From: Flavobacterium sp. N3904
GTDB taxonomy: Bacteria > Bacteroidota > Bacteroidia > Flavobacteriales > Flavobacteriaceae
Length of the DNA stretch: 64,000 bases
Direction: 5' to 3'
Assembly (NCBI RefSeq): GCF_025947305.1
Contig: NZ_CP110009.1
Location: 3,823,501 to 3,887,500, forward strand
Shown piece by piece: positions 53,602-62,250 of the stretch (its first letter is position 1; each line of letters opens with the position of its first letter). A program made the translations under genes and the position numbers. The notes under the pieces were generated by a model, which worked only from the letters and a program-made list of their open reading frames with translations, was not told the DNA's origin and did not search any database.

Positions 53602-54219
53602 TTATTGATTGTATAGTTTTTTTAATAGTTCTTGTTCGTGTACTAATTCTCCTTTTTTATCTACTAAATACAAAAAGGCATTATATTCTTCATTGTAATA
53701 TTCAACCCATCCACATAATACTTTATCTGCTTTATTCGTTTTTAAAAGTAAATTGGAATATTTCTCCATAAAAATAGGATTATAATCCGCAAATATAAAG
53801 AAAGAATTTTCGCTTTTCAATTGATGCCTGATACTTATTTCGCCAAGGCAAATATTTGGCAAAGTATAGACAAAGACCGCTGGACTCGGATAAAAATTAT
53901 CTGGATCTGAAATAGAATTTTGATATTTCATATCAGTATCCAGGCTTGATGATGTGTTGGCAAAAACCAATGCAATATTGTTTTCCACATCAGCTTCATA
54001 CTCTGTTTTCAAAAGCAGTTCTGCACCCAAAAAAGCCAATTTACTCAAATTATCCATTTTAAAAAACTTGGGATAATTCATTTCAAAACTTTGATAGGTT
54101 TTCTTTGAAAAATCAGAAAAAGTAGTTGGTTCCAACTTTAAAATAGATTCTCCATTCAGTATAACCTCGTTATTCCGAATCGTACAATAGGACTGAATAT
54201 AGGTTTTATTTATTCCCAT
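53602..54219 (-). CDS. Half-length ketosynthase-like protein
   Basis: This 205-aa protein resembles only the N-terminal half of a KS fold. It has a SKLAFLGAELLL helix, the NNIALVFANTSSSLDTD strand and the SPAVFVYTLPNICLGEISIR block that normally holds the nucleophile Cys; here the motif reads ICLGE, without the usual ACS context. No C-terminal half with His motifs follows. A one-base TAATG-type overlap with the full KS upstream suggests tight coupling. It may be a scaffold or gate subunit for that KS. Confidence 0.65.
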   Translation of the reverse strand: MGINKTYIQSYCTIRNNEVILNGESILKLEPTTFSDFSKKTYQSFEMNYPKFFKMDNLSKLAFLGAELLLKTEYEADVENNIALVFANTSSSLDTDMKYQNSISDPDNFYPSPAVFVYTLPNICLGEISIRHQLKSENSFFIFADYNPIFMEKYSNLLLKTNKADKVLCGWVEYYNEEYNAFLYLVDKKGELVHEQELLKKLYNQ

Positions 54220-55358
54220 TACTTAACTTTTTCGAATAAAACTGCTGTGTTGCAACCTCCAAAACCAGAAGCGGTTTTCAAAAAGCAAGTAATATCTTTA
54301 CCCTCTGTTTCTTGTATCACATTAATCTCCTGACTCACTCCTATTTGATCAAAACCCAATGAAACAAAGAGTTTACTTTCCTGAACCGATTGAATTCCAA
54401 TTACGGTTTCCAATAATCCGGATGCGCCTAATGTATGCCCATAAAAGCCTTTTAGACTATTTACCGGAACTTTTTCGAGTCCCAATCTATTGAACGCAAT
54501 GGCTTCCATTTCATCATTAAACGGAGTGGCTGTACCGTGTGCCGAAATATAATCAATTTGATTGCTGTTTATTTTGGCTTCCGCCAAAGCACTTTCGATA
54601 CTTCTATAAAGTCCTTCTCCAGTTCTGGAAGGGCCTGAAATATGATTGGCATCGTTGATTGAGCCGTCACCGATTATTATAATTTTGGCATTTTTTTTGT
54701 CTTTAGAAACCAAAACTGCTGCGGCCGCCTCGCCTAGTGTAACTCCGGTCCTGTTTATAGAATACGGTTTGCACGGCAAATCACTCATCGCCTGAAACGA
54801 ATTAAACCCCGACACAACAAAGTCTGAAACTTCATCGCCAGCAACAACAAATACAGCATCATACACTTCAGCCTGGATTAACCGTTTGGCTACCGACACC
54901 GCTAAAATACCAGAAACACAGGCATTTGAAACTACAATCGGTTCCGTTTTAAATCCAAAAAAATCAGCAATGGTATTTGCTAGTTGATGTAAATATACCT
55001 GTTCAGGAATGTTTTCAGTATTCTTTTTTAAATCAGAAACATTACCTTTGGTTGTCGAAAGTATAAAACCTATTTTTGAGTCTAATGCTAATTTTGCTTT
55101 ATTGACAATTGGGTCCAGAGCCAGAATCATCATTTTTTCCAATCTGGAGTAATTCCCTTTAGGAGCCACTTTTTCAAAAGCCAAATCCAGATCCTCGTCC
55201 TTAATGATCGAAGCATAAAATGGCGTATTCATCAAATCGGTATTGTTATGCAATTGTATACCGGAAACTTTATTTTCAATATTTTTTATATTGGCAGCAA
55301 CATCAAACCCAATGGGTGTAATGCAGTTTGTTTCGGTTATATAAACTTCTCTTAACAT
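54219..55358 (-). CDS. Beta-ketoacyl-ACP synthase, active, second copy
   Basis: This is a 379-aa KS. The triad is C147 in VSNACVSGILAV, H274 in ISAHGTATPFND and H308 in GFYGHTLGASG. The N-terminus is shorter than FabF. It is a divergent KS that may begin polyene extension from the aryl starter, or make the alkyl chain of the resorcinol. It lies between a thioesterase gene (1-base gap) and the half-KS gene (1-base overlap). Confidence 0.85.
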   Translation of the reverse strand: MLREVYITETNCITPIGFDVAANIKNIENKVSGIQLHNNTDLMNTPFYASIIKDEDLDLAFEKVAPKGNYSRLEKMMILALDPIVNKAKLALDSKIGFILSTTKGNVSDLKKNTENIPEQVYLHQLANTIADFFGFKTEPIVVSNACVSGILAVSVAKRLIQAEVYDAVFVVAGDEVSDFVVSGFNSFQAMSDLPCKPYSINRTGVTLGEAAAAVLVSKDKKNAKIIIIGDGSINDANHISGPSRTGEGLYRSIESALAEAKINSNQIDYISAHGTATPFNDEMEAIAFNRLGLEKVPVNSLKGFYGHTLGASGLLETVIGIQSVQESKLFVSLGFDQIGVSQEINVIQETEGKDITCFLKTASGFGGCNTAVLFEKVK

Positions 55359-55359
55359 A

Positions 55360-55809
55360 TTAATTTATCAATCCCACTTTACGTTTCCATTCTTCATAAA
55401 ATGGAGGATTAGTCAACATCAATTCTCCTTTCGCATCCAAAAAAACCTGAACTGTTTCTCCTGTACAGGCAATTTCGTTTTTTGCATCGAATATTTTGTA
55501 TCTGTAAATCATTTTTGCAGCTGGAGTGTCTACAATCGTTGTTTCTATACGGGCAATATCACCATATCGCAACGATAACTTGTGTTCACAAGTCGATTTT
55601 ACAATAGGTGTTGTAAACCCACTATCAAAAATATCCAAATAAGAAATCCCGTGATGACGACCAAAAGCCTCTCTCCCATCTTCAAAATAAGTGATATAAT
55701 TACCATGCCAAACAATTCCAAGCGGATCAGTTTCATTAAATCGCACTCTAATTTCTTGGGTGATGGTCAAAGCGGTTGCTTCGTTATACAGCTCTTTTCT
55801 TCTTTTCAT
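55360..55809 (-). CDS. 4HBT-type acyl-ACP/CoA thioesterase
   Basis: The best start is ATG 55809 (MKRRKELYNEATAL), giving 149 aa; a start at 55836 would lie deeper inside the permease gene. The hotdog domain begins ITQEIRVRFNETDPLGIVWHGNYITYFEDGREAF. This contains the 4-hydroxybenzoyl-CoA thioesterase motif with catalytic Asp (TDPLGIVWHGNY) and the E/D-rich helix. It may release or edit chains in polyene synthesis. It overlaps the ABC permease stop by 26 bases. Confidence 0.85.
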   Translation of the reverse strand: MKRRKELYNEATALTITQEIRVRFNETDPLGIVWHGNYITYFEDGREAFGRHHGISYLDIFDSGFTTPIVKSTCEHKLSLRYGDIARIETTIVDTPAAKMIYRYKIFDAKNEIACTGETVQVFLDAKGELMLTNPPFYEEWKRKVGLIN

Positions 55810-57067
55810 ACAGCAATGCAATGGTTGTGGTAACAATAAAAAATAAAAATAATAAACTTAATTCGGGAACCAAGTCCAACAGACTTGCATTGCGCAAAAG
55901 TACATCATAAAAAGCTTCCAATCCCCAGTTCATTGGTGAGGATTGTGCTATGATCTGCATTATTTTTGGCATCGCAAATACTGGAACCCAAACACCCCCA
56001 ATAGCCGCCAAAATAATTACTGCAGTTGCACCAAACGGAGCCGATTGTTCTTGTGTTTTGGCAATGGTCCCCAATAAAATTCCAAAACCTATTGCCGCTA
56101 AACCTGAAAATAAAGCAACAACAGTCATTAACATCAGATTTCCTTCGACATTGAGCGCTGGCAAACCTAAATGTGGAAACAAGAATATAGCTACTCCAAC
56201 CATCATGTAAAACTGAATCAAACAAATGATTAGATACATAACTGTTTTTCCAGCCAAAACAATACTATTCGATACAGGATTAGTACGTAAACGTATAAAA
56301 GTTCCTTGTGTTTTCTCTTTTACAATATTAATAGACAAAGGAATTACTATAAAAAATATAGCAAAAAGTGTCCATGCGGGAACATTGTGTTGTACTGAAT
56401 TTGGTGTTATATCTTTGTTGTTTACTCTAGGCACAATTTCTTTGAAAGTAATAAAACTCTTTTGCTCAAAACTTGTGTCTCCTTCGCCAAGTTGTTCTTG
56501 AAAAGTAGTATAGATTGATTTTGTTTCTATTTGAGAAATCATTTTGTCAATAGCATTCATAACGCCACTTTTAAAACTCAATTGTACCGCTGGATCAAAA
56601 TATAATTTCACCTCTTTTTGGTTTACAATTTTAACTTTAGATTGAGTTGACAAAGAATCTGCAAATCCAAGACTGCTTACAATTTTTTGAACATTTTGAT
56701 CAATCTTTGCCTGCAAATCGACACTTAAATGTGATGGGATAATTATTGCCAGCTGATATTTCCCTTTAAAAACAGCTTCTTTGGCAATAGCCTCCGTAAT
56801 AGCTTGGTTGTCTATTTTGGTAATAACCGAAAAAACATTGCTTTTTTGTAAATTATCATAAACCGTTTTAGAAACATTTCCCTTGTCATAATCAACCAAA
56901 AGAATAGGTATTTTCGAATCGTTTTTGGTTTTAAAAGTACTGTCCTGAATGAGTGTCACTGTTATAATTAATACTAATGGCATCAAAAATAACGTTACTA
57001 CGCCGCCCATATCTCGTTTTAACAACAAGAATTCTTTAAATACAGATCTAAAAAGTTTATATATCAT
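55784..57067 (-). CDS. ABC-2 type transporter permease
   Basis: This is a 427-aa membrane protein. One membrane segment at about 22-42 is followed by a large periplasmic domain (45-220), then five to six membrane helices (235-420) with the ABC-2 pattern: VPAWTLFAIFFIVIPLSINIVKEKTQGTFIRLRTNPVS, then GIGVWVP-type loop IGGVWVPVFAMP. It forms an exporter with the ATPase encoded just upstream (11-base overlap). In the pigment run it could export flexirubin or a precursor over the inner membrane. Confidence 0.85.
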   Translation of the reverse strand: MIYKLFRSVFKEFLLLKRDMGGVVTLFLMPLVLIITVTLIQDSTFKTKNDSKIPILLVDYDKGNVSKTVYDNLQKSNVFSVITKIDNQAITEAIAKEAVFKGKYQLAIIIPSHLSVDLQAKIDQNVQKIVSSLGFADSLSTQSKVKIVNQKEVKLYFDPAVQLSFKSGVMNAIDKMISQIETKSIYTTFQEQLGEGDTSFEQKSFITFKEIVPRVNNKDITPNSVQHNVPAWTLFAIFFIVIPLSINIVKEKTQGTFIRLRTNPVSNSIVLAGKTVMYLIICLIQFYMMVGVAIFLFPHLGLPALNVEGNLMLMTVVALFSGLAAIGFGILLGTIAKTQEQSAPFGATAVIILAAIGGVWVPVFAMPKIMQIIAQSSPMNWGLEAFYDVLLRNASLLDLVPELSLLFLFFIVTTTIALLYEKKKRAV

Positions 57068-57809
57068 CTCTCAATTCTTTTCCGGTTAATGAAATAAAAA
57101 CATCTTCCAGATTTCTGGCATTTGCGGTAGCTGAAATCAAATCGTTTGGCGTTCCCTCTGCATAAATTATTCCTCTATCGATAATAGCAATATTAGTACA
57201 AAAATCCTGTGCTTCAGATAAATGGTGTGAAGTATATATAATGGTGGTTCCGGTTTTATTAAGTTCCTTTAAGTACTCTATGATAACATTTTTCGAATGT
57301 ACATCAACACCTACTGTTGGTTCATCTAGGAAAAGCACTTTAGGATTATGCAAAATTCCAGCAATCAAATTGACACGACGTTTCATACCTCCCGAAAAGG
57401 TTTCGATACGCTTATCTGCAAACTTTAAAAGTCCAAGAAATTCGAGGCTGTCAATCACTTTTTCTTTGAGATCGGCTCCCTTTAAACCATACATACTTCC
57501 AAAATACAATAAATTTTCTCTAGCAGTTAAAGTTGGGTATAAAGCATATTCTTGCGGAACAACTCCAATTATTTCTTTAATTTTGAAAGCATTTTTGGCA
57601 TACGTCAAACCATCTATGGTAAAACTTCCGGAAGTGGGCTTAACCAAGCCACAAAGTATGGAAATCAATGTTGTTTTTCCGGCTCCATTGGGACCTAACA
57701 AACCAAAAATTTGGCCTTCTTTTATATCCAAAGTAAAATTATCCAAAGAATACGTTTCGGCATCTTTGTACATTTTGGACAGATTTGATATTTGAATAAT
57801 AGATTTCAA
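57057..57809 (-). CDS. ABC transporter ATP-binding protein
   Basis: This 250-aa ATPase has Walker A GPNGAGKTT, Q-loop VVPQEYALYP, ABC signature FSGGMKRRVN, Walker B KVLFLDEPTVG and the H-switch YTSHH. It is of the DrrA/CcmA-type exporters that work with ABC-2 permeases. It lies 14 bases after the BtrH-like gene and overlaps the permease gene. Confidence 0.9.
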   Translation of the reverse strand: MKSIIQISNLSKMYKDAETYSLDNFTLDIKEGQIFGLLGPNGAGKTTLISILCGLVKPTSGSFTIDGLTYAKNAFKIKEIIGVVPQEYALYPTLTARENLLYFGSMYGLKGADLKEKVIDSLEFLGLLKFADKRIETFSGGMKRRVNLIAGILHNPKVLFLDEPTVGVDVHSKNVIIEYLKELNKTGTTIIYTSHHLSEAQDFCTNIAIIDRGIIYAEGTPNDLISATANARNLEDVFISLTGKELRDDI

Positions 57810-57823
57810 AATGGCTTTTTTTT

Positions 57824-58822
57824 TTAGCTTATAGCTTTTTTTAATTTCTTAAAAAATGCTTCTTCTTTATCGGCAATAACCAAAAGTTCATCCGAAAGGG
57901 TATTGTAAACATCAACTTTAGTGCTTCTATTTTTATAAACTCGAGAAGCTTCTACAGCAAAATCTCGCCATAAATCACCAATAGCAGTCATTTCAAGTGA
58001 AAGCGTTTGCAGTTCTTTATTTTCTAAAATTACAGAAGCCTCTTGTAAAAAGGCTGCATATATAAATCGGAAACCTCCGCCACCTGTTCCTATTTCTTCC
58101 TGCATTCTAACAATTTGAGCCAAATAATGATTGGCTTTCTTGATTCCTTCTTTTACAGGCCATTTTTTTATGAGTTTGGCTACGTAACGAATTCCGCGCA
58201 CTCCGATAATCGGCATGGGTGCCAACATGTCCCTACATGTATTTTTTATTCCTTTTATAATTGCTCCTTTCAAATCGACATTGGCAGGAACCTGAATTGG
58301 ATAATACATTTGACCTCTTGGCGCAAAAGCCCCTCTGGCAAAACGCACTTTATTCAATTCGGCATGTGTAAGCGTCGTTACGTTTTCCATAACGGGATCA
58401 CTGATTAAATAATCGGTTTCCGTTTTTCCATAAACCACTAGGTTATGAGCGTTAAAATGAAAACGATATTCATCAGGAAAATAGGTAAGATTATAAACGC
58501 CTACTTGCAATCCGGAAGGAATATTATTTTTTAAATTTTCATCTAATGCTTTAATGGCATTGGCTTCACTGGAAAATTTTTGTCTTTTTATTTTTAATCC
58601 CAATCGCTTGGCCAACTTATTAAAAATAGAACCCGGCATAGGCCTGTAACTGATTGCCGGCGCATAATTCACTTTTAAAAAAGGCAAATAAACAAAGAAA
58701 AGTCCAGAACCGATTCCAAAAACCATAGGTTCGCTAATGTTCAATCCATTATGTTTTAACAAATTGGAAGCAACTCCATTCTCACAATGAGCCGATTGAT
58801 GATGTGTAAAATTGGTTTCCAT
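57824..58822 (-). CDS. BtrH-like N-terminal domain protein (acyl-ACP transferase candidate)
   Basis: This is a 332-aa protein. The BtrH_N-type cysteine fold is seen: HHQSAHCENGVASNLL (C13), EPMVFGIGSGLFFVY, then FNAHNLVVYG (H126) and LISDPV (D142), a C39/papain-like Cys-His-Asp set. The rest (about 185-332) is helical (DUF4872-like). BtrH of butirosin synthesis moves an acyl group from an ACP to an amine acceptor. In a flexirubin cluster the same chemistry with a phenol acceptor would join the aryl polyene acyl-ACP to the dialkylresorcinol. This is a hypothesis from family and context. The start overlaps the stop of the gene before it by one base (TAATG). Confidence 0.7.
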   Translation of the reverse strand: METNFTHHQSAHCENGVASNLLKHNGLNISEPMVFGIGSGLFFVYLPFLKVNYAPAISYRPMPGSIFNKLAKRLGLKIKRQKFSSEANAIKALDENLKNNIPSGLQVGVYNLTYFPDEYRFHFNAHNLVVYGKTETDYLISDPVMENVTTLTHAELNKVRFARGAFAPRGQMYYPIQVPANVDLKGAIIKGIKNTCRDMLAPMPIIGVRGIRYVAKLIKKWPVKEGIKKANHYLAQIVRMQEEIGTGGGGFRFIYAAFLQEASVILENKELQTLSLEMTAIGDLWRDFAVEASRVYKNRSTKVDVYNTLSDELLVIADKEEAFFKKLKKAIS

Positions 58823-59226
58823 TAATTCGTTTTAAAATTTTTCAATTCTTCGATAGTGATGTTGAACGATTCAGCATATTTACCCAAAATTTTATCGCTT
58901 AATCCTATAAAAACTCTAGGTTTAAAATGTCTTTTCACCCTCCATTGCCACATTCCCACATAACTAGAAAGCACGCCAATATCCATTCTGCACAATTCCA
59001 TATAATAACAAATGGGGCTCACTTCATTATTCTCAACCTGAGCCTTTGCAATAGCAATTCTCTCGCTTATTTCATCAATTGAATTAGAAAGCGCAATAGT
59101 TTTGGGCTCCCAACCGGTACTCAAAGCTGTGGTGTAATTACCTTTTTCATCCGTTGCGTACACTAGCTCTTTCATATTTTTATTGGAAAGATTGCCTTTA
59201 TCTTGTGGAACTTCTTCTTTTTTCAT
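58822..59226 (-). CDS. Conserved protein of flexirubin cluster, unknown function
   Basis: The best start is ATG 59226 (MKKEEVPQDKGNL), giving 134 aa; the longer frame to 59301 would overlap the hotdog gene by 65 bases. There is no signal peptide. The core reads ISERIAIAKAQVENNEVSPI, a CYYMELCRMDIGVLSSYVG helix and a WRVKRHF basic patch. The end, FIGLSDKILGKYAESFNIT, looks like a helix-turn-helix. It might be a control protein or an adaptor. It is coupled to the BtrH-like gene by a one-base overlap. Confidence 0.6.
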   Translation of the reverse strand: MKKEEVPQDKGNLSNKNMKELVYATDEKGNYTTALSTGWEPKTIALSNSIDEISERIAIAKAQVENNEVSPICYYMELCRMDIGVLSSYVGMWQWRVKRHFKPRVFIGLSDKILGKYAESFNITIEELKNFKTN

Positions 59227-59236
59227 TTTTATAAAA

Positions 59237-59707
59237 CTAAAATTTATTTTCTTGAATAAACAGTGTAATTTCTCCTTCCAACAAAAGAACAGTGTTGCCA
59301 AATGTTTGACATTTCATAGTACACAAACTATACGAATCTGTAATAAATTTGGATATCAATAACGCTTTGGTATCAATTACAGTACCTACTGCCGGTAAAG
59401 AATGAATTTTTAAACTTTTAATTCCGCTTATAAAACCAACAACATTTACACCAGATTTATCTTTATTGTTTTCATCCACAAAATAGTCTTTTGCAACCAC
59501 CGAGGAACAGGTTTGTGCCATGTTTTCTATTAGACCGGTTTCTGTAAAAAAAATATCCTTCAAAAAAATATTATCCGATTTAATTTCAAAAATGGTTTCT
59601 ACTCTTTCGTCATCCATTTCCAAAATCATATCTACCATAAGCATAGGTGCCCGATGTGGCAAATAGCGTTGTATATCGATTGGGTTTGTATTTTCTTGTG
59701 AGTTCAC
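59237..59707 (-). CDS. FabZ-like hotdog protein, Glu kept, His lost (copy 1)
   Basis: This is a 156-aa hotdog domain. IDIQRYLPHRAPMLMVDMIL is a clear FabZ start. The active-site loop FFQGHFPGxPxxPGVLILEAMAQ of FabZ is here FLKDIFFTETGLIENMAQ: the Glu is kept, but the GHFPG His is missing and the loop is about five residues shorter. It probably acts as one half of a dehydratase in polyene synthesis, with the His from another subunit. It lies directly after a second hotdog gene with the same change. Confidence 0.8.
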   Translation of the reverse strand: MNSQENTNPIDIQRYLPHRAPMLMVDMILEMDDERVETIFEIKSDNIFLKDIFFTETGLIENMAQTCSSVVAKDYFVDENNKDKSGVNVVGFISGIKSLKIHSLPAVGTVIDTKALLISKFITDSYSLCTMKCQTFGNTVLLLEGEITLFIQENKF

Positions 59708-59716
59708 GGTGTTTTG

Positions 59717-60163
59717 TTATTTGGCCAGAATAGTCTTCATTTGACCTCTAGCGATTTCAACATCGTTTATTTCTGAAACAATATCTACCAAAGTTATACC
59801 CGCAAATTCATGAAGAATATTTACTGTAGTTTTTATTTCATCATTTAAAGTTGGAAGTTTTTTTATCTCGATTTCTTTGATTGAGCCAATATATCCAGTA
59901 GGAGCTTTTTCTTTTCTTAAAAAAAATTGATATCCGGTATGCAATGCTACAGATTGCGCCATATGTTCAATTATACCCGACTCAACAAAATTTCCATTCT
60001 TAAAAAAAAGAGCATTTTCTTTTATTTTAAATCCAGAAACCAAAGTTGTTTCAGTGAAAGAATACAACTTGTCCACCATCACAAACGGAAATCTTTGCGG
60101 AATTAAGCTTCCGACAAAATCACTATCTCCAATTGAGTTATTGATAAGATTTGGCATTAACAA
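59717..60163 (-). CDS. FabZ-like hotdog protein, Glu kept, His lost (copy 2)
   Basis: This 148-aa hotdog domain has the start LIPQRFPFVMVDKLYSF. The loop FFKNGNFVESGIIEHMAQSV keeps the FabZ Glu (IIEHMAQ) but lacks the GHFPG His and five residues. It overlaps the DarB gene by 7 bases and lies 9 bases before the next hotdog gene. The pair may form a heterodimer, or each may combine with the His-bearing protein encoded at 47875-48252. Confidence 0.8.
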   Translation of the reverse strand: MLMPNLINNSIGDSDFVGSLIPQRFPFVMVDKLYSFTETTLVSGFKIKENALFFKNGNFVESGIIEHMAQSVALHTGYQFFLRKEKAPTGYIGSIKEIEIKKLPTLNDEIKTTVNILHEFAGITLVDIVSEINDVEIARGQMKTILAK

Positions 60164-61290
60164 ACAGTTAGATAAGCATAAGCATAAGAAAAACGACCAC
60201 TTTCAGGAACTGACAATAATACTTTATTACCTTTTTTGAGTTTACCCGAGTTCATTAACTCTTCTAAAGCCAAATATATAGAAGCTGCACCAACATTACC
60301 AACATTTGCCAAATTCATAAACCATTTTTCCATTGGAATATCCATTCCATTTTCAGCCAATGCTTTATGTAATCCATCAACAAAATAATGAGAAGAAACG
60401 TGCGGAAGAAAATAATCAATCTGATCTGCTGTAACATTATTTTTAGACAATGCATCTCCCATACTTTGTGATCCCTTAACCAAAATAAATTGATCTAATA
60501 ATTTTACATCTTGTTTGAAAGCAAATAAGGATTCATTCAACCATTGTTCTGGTTTATAATCATTCCAAGGTTTAATTTCTCCATTTTCTAATTTATCACC
60601 ACCGGCATACATACATGTTTCGAGTTCATAAGCATAAGAAAAAGCCTCCATCCATTCTATCTTTAATGAAACAGAACCACTTGGTTTATTTTCCAATAAA
60701 AAAGCTCCGGCACCATCAGACAACATCCAACGCAAAAAATCCTTTTTGAAAGCTAAAATAGGCTGCTCTTCTAATTTTTTTAGATTAACAACTTCATTTT
60801 CAAATTTTTCTGATTGCATCCAGGTAGATAACTTTTCTGATCCCGCACAAACTGCATTTTTAGTACTTCCTGATTTTATTGACAAAAAACCAAACTTCAA
60901 TGCATTCATTCCCGCGCAACAAACTCCTGAGGAAGAATTTAATTCTAACGTTTTGTTTTTTAATAATCCATGAACCATAGCTGCATGTGAAGGCACTAAA
61001 ATATCCGGTGTTGTAGTCCCGCAGGATAATAACTCCATATCTTGAGCAGTAAAAGTATCATCAAATAATTCTTTTATGGCATTACTTGTCAATTCTGCAT
61101 TACTGTGGGTACTTTTCCCGTTTTTATCTATGGCATAATATCGACTTACGATTTTGTTGTTTCTTAAAATTAGCCTTCTTGCTTTGGATTCCGTTTCATT
61201 TATTAAACCTAAATAATCTTCCATTTCATCGTTAGAAATAGGCTCATTTGGCATAAACTTAGCCGCTTTTGTAATATAAACATCAAACAT
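60157..61290 (-). CDS. darB: Dialkylresorcinol ketosynthase, KAS III type (DarB-like)
   Basis: This is a 377-aa FabH-like enzyme. The nucleophile is C125 in SSSGVCCAGMNALKFG. The late His motif YFLPHVSSHYF and the Asn motif NLANVGNVGAASIYLAL complete the triad. DarB condenses or primes acyl units for dialkylresorcinol and cyclohexanedione formation together with DarA. The neighbouring DarA gene confirms the assignment. The gap to darA is 6 bases, so they are one operon. Confidence 0.85.
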   Translation of the reverse strand: MFDVYITKAAKFMPNEPISNDEMEDYLGLINETESKARRLILRNNKIVSRYYAIDKNGKSTHSNAELTSNAIKELFDDTFTAQDMELLSCGTTTPDILVPSHAAMVHGLLKNKTLELNSSSGVCCAGMNALKFGFLSIKSGSTKNAVCAGSEKLSTWMQSEKFENEVVNLKKLEEQPILAFKKDFLRWMLSDGAGAFLLENKPSGSVSLKIEWMEAFSYAYELETCMYAGGDKLENGEIKPWNDYKPEQWLNESLFAFKQDVKLLDQFILVKGSQSMGDALSKNNVTADQIDYFLPHVSSHYFVDGLHKALAENGMDIPMEKWFMNLANVGNVGAASIYLALEELMNSGKLKKGNKVLLSVPESGRFSYAYAYLTVC

Positions 61291-61296
61291 AATAAT

Positions 61297-62202
61297 CTAA
61301 TTTATTCCTTTATAATATTCTATTTCTTTCTTTATTTTTTGAATCTTGAACGGATACAATAGAAGGTGCAAGATATAAACTATTGGCGAGATTAACCATA
61401 TTGCAAGCAACAAATACACTTTAAAAACTTTTGTCCATGACTTTCTGGATTCTGTTTTTGTAATGATAAAATTAGACCATTTATTAAATATTTTATTGGC
61501 AGTTCTATCAACAGTAACTAAATATGAACTGATTCTTACTGCGTCAATGCCCAATAATTTTTGTTGCAAGGTATCCAAACTATTTTCTAATAAGCTTGAA
61601 AGAATTACATTTCCGAATTTTGAAGATTCATTTATATCTTTTTCGGAAACACCCGGTAGTGGAAAAATACCCAAATATTTCTTTTTTACTCCTGAAAACA
61701 TCCACTCGACAATCGTGATTACACTAATTAAATTGCCAACCCTGTCAACCAATGCAATATTCCCTTTCAAAAGTGCTTTGTTTTCTTTCAACAAAACTTT
61801 CACTTTTTCCTGAGCCATAATCCACATGTTTCTAGATCCGCTTATGGTCACAACAGGAGTTTCATTCATTAAAATTTTAGCTTCAGGACTTTTCAAAAAA
61901 GAATTAACCGGAATTGAAGGTGTCAAGTACCAAACTTGGTAATTCAAAAGAATTAAATCAAATTTAGTTTTCATTATCTCTTCCGAAACAGGTTTCAATG
62001 CAGCTGGAATCTGCAAAAAAGATTCAGGGAAACAGCCAAAAAATGCGTCATTATTCCACGGAAATGGAAACGATTTTTCTAATTTAATTTCATGAAATTG
62101 AACCTTAATTTCATTCGAATTTAAAAGTGGGGTTGCTATTTTTCTGGCAATATTTTCTAATTGTCCCGATTGAGAATAGTAGATTACAAGGACGTTCTTC
62201 AT
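61297..62202 (-). CDS. darA: Dialkylresorcinol condensing enzyme (DarA-like)
   Basis: This 301-aa protein starts with a flavodoxin-like VLVIYYSQSGQLENIARKIA motif. The middle holds LNYQVWYLTPSIPVNSFL and TISGSRNMWIMAQEKVK. The end carries a hydrophobic segment (VYLLLAIWLISPIVYILHLLLYPF) that may tie it to the membrane. This fits the DarA family, which condenses two fatty acyl-derived units to a cyclohexanedione / dialkylresorcinol, the alcohol half of flexirubin. It lies between darB and a CrtI-like gene. Confidence 0.85.
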   Translation of the reverse strand: MKNVLVIYYSQSGQLENIARKIATPLLNSNEIKVQFHEIKLEKSFPFPWNNDAFFGCFPESFLQIPAALKPVSEEIMKTKFDLILLNYQVWYLTPSIPVNSFLKSPEAKILMNETPVVTISGSRNMWIMAQEKVKVLLKENKALLKGNIALVDRVGNLISVITIVEWMFSGVKKKYLGIFPLPGVSEKDINESSKFGNVILSSLLENSLDTLQQKLLGIDAVRISSYLVTVDRTANKIFNKWSNFIITKTESRKSWTKVFKVYLLLAIWLISPIVYILHLLLYPFKIQKIKKEIEYYKGIN

Positions 62203-62250
62203 TTTTTATTTGGTTTAAAAAGCGAATTTAACTTAAAATTATAATTTATA

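Noticed and set aside
57241-57795. 184-codon plus-strand frame opposite the ABC ATPase
   Set aside because: It is the antisense shadow of a gene with all ATPase motifs in place.
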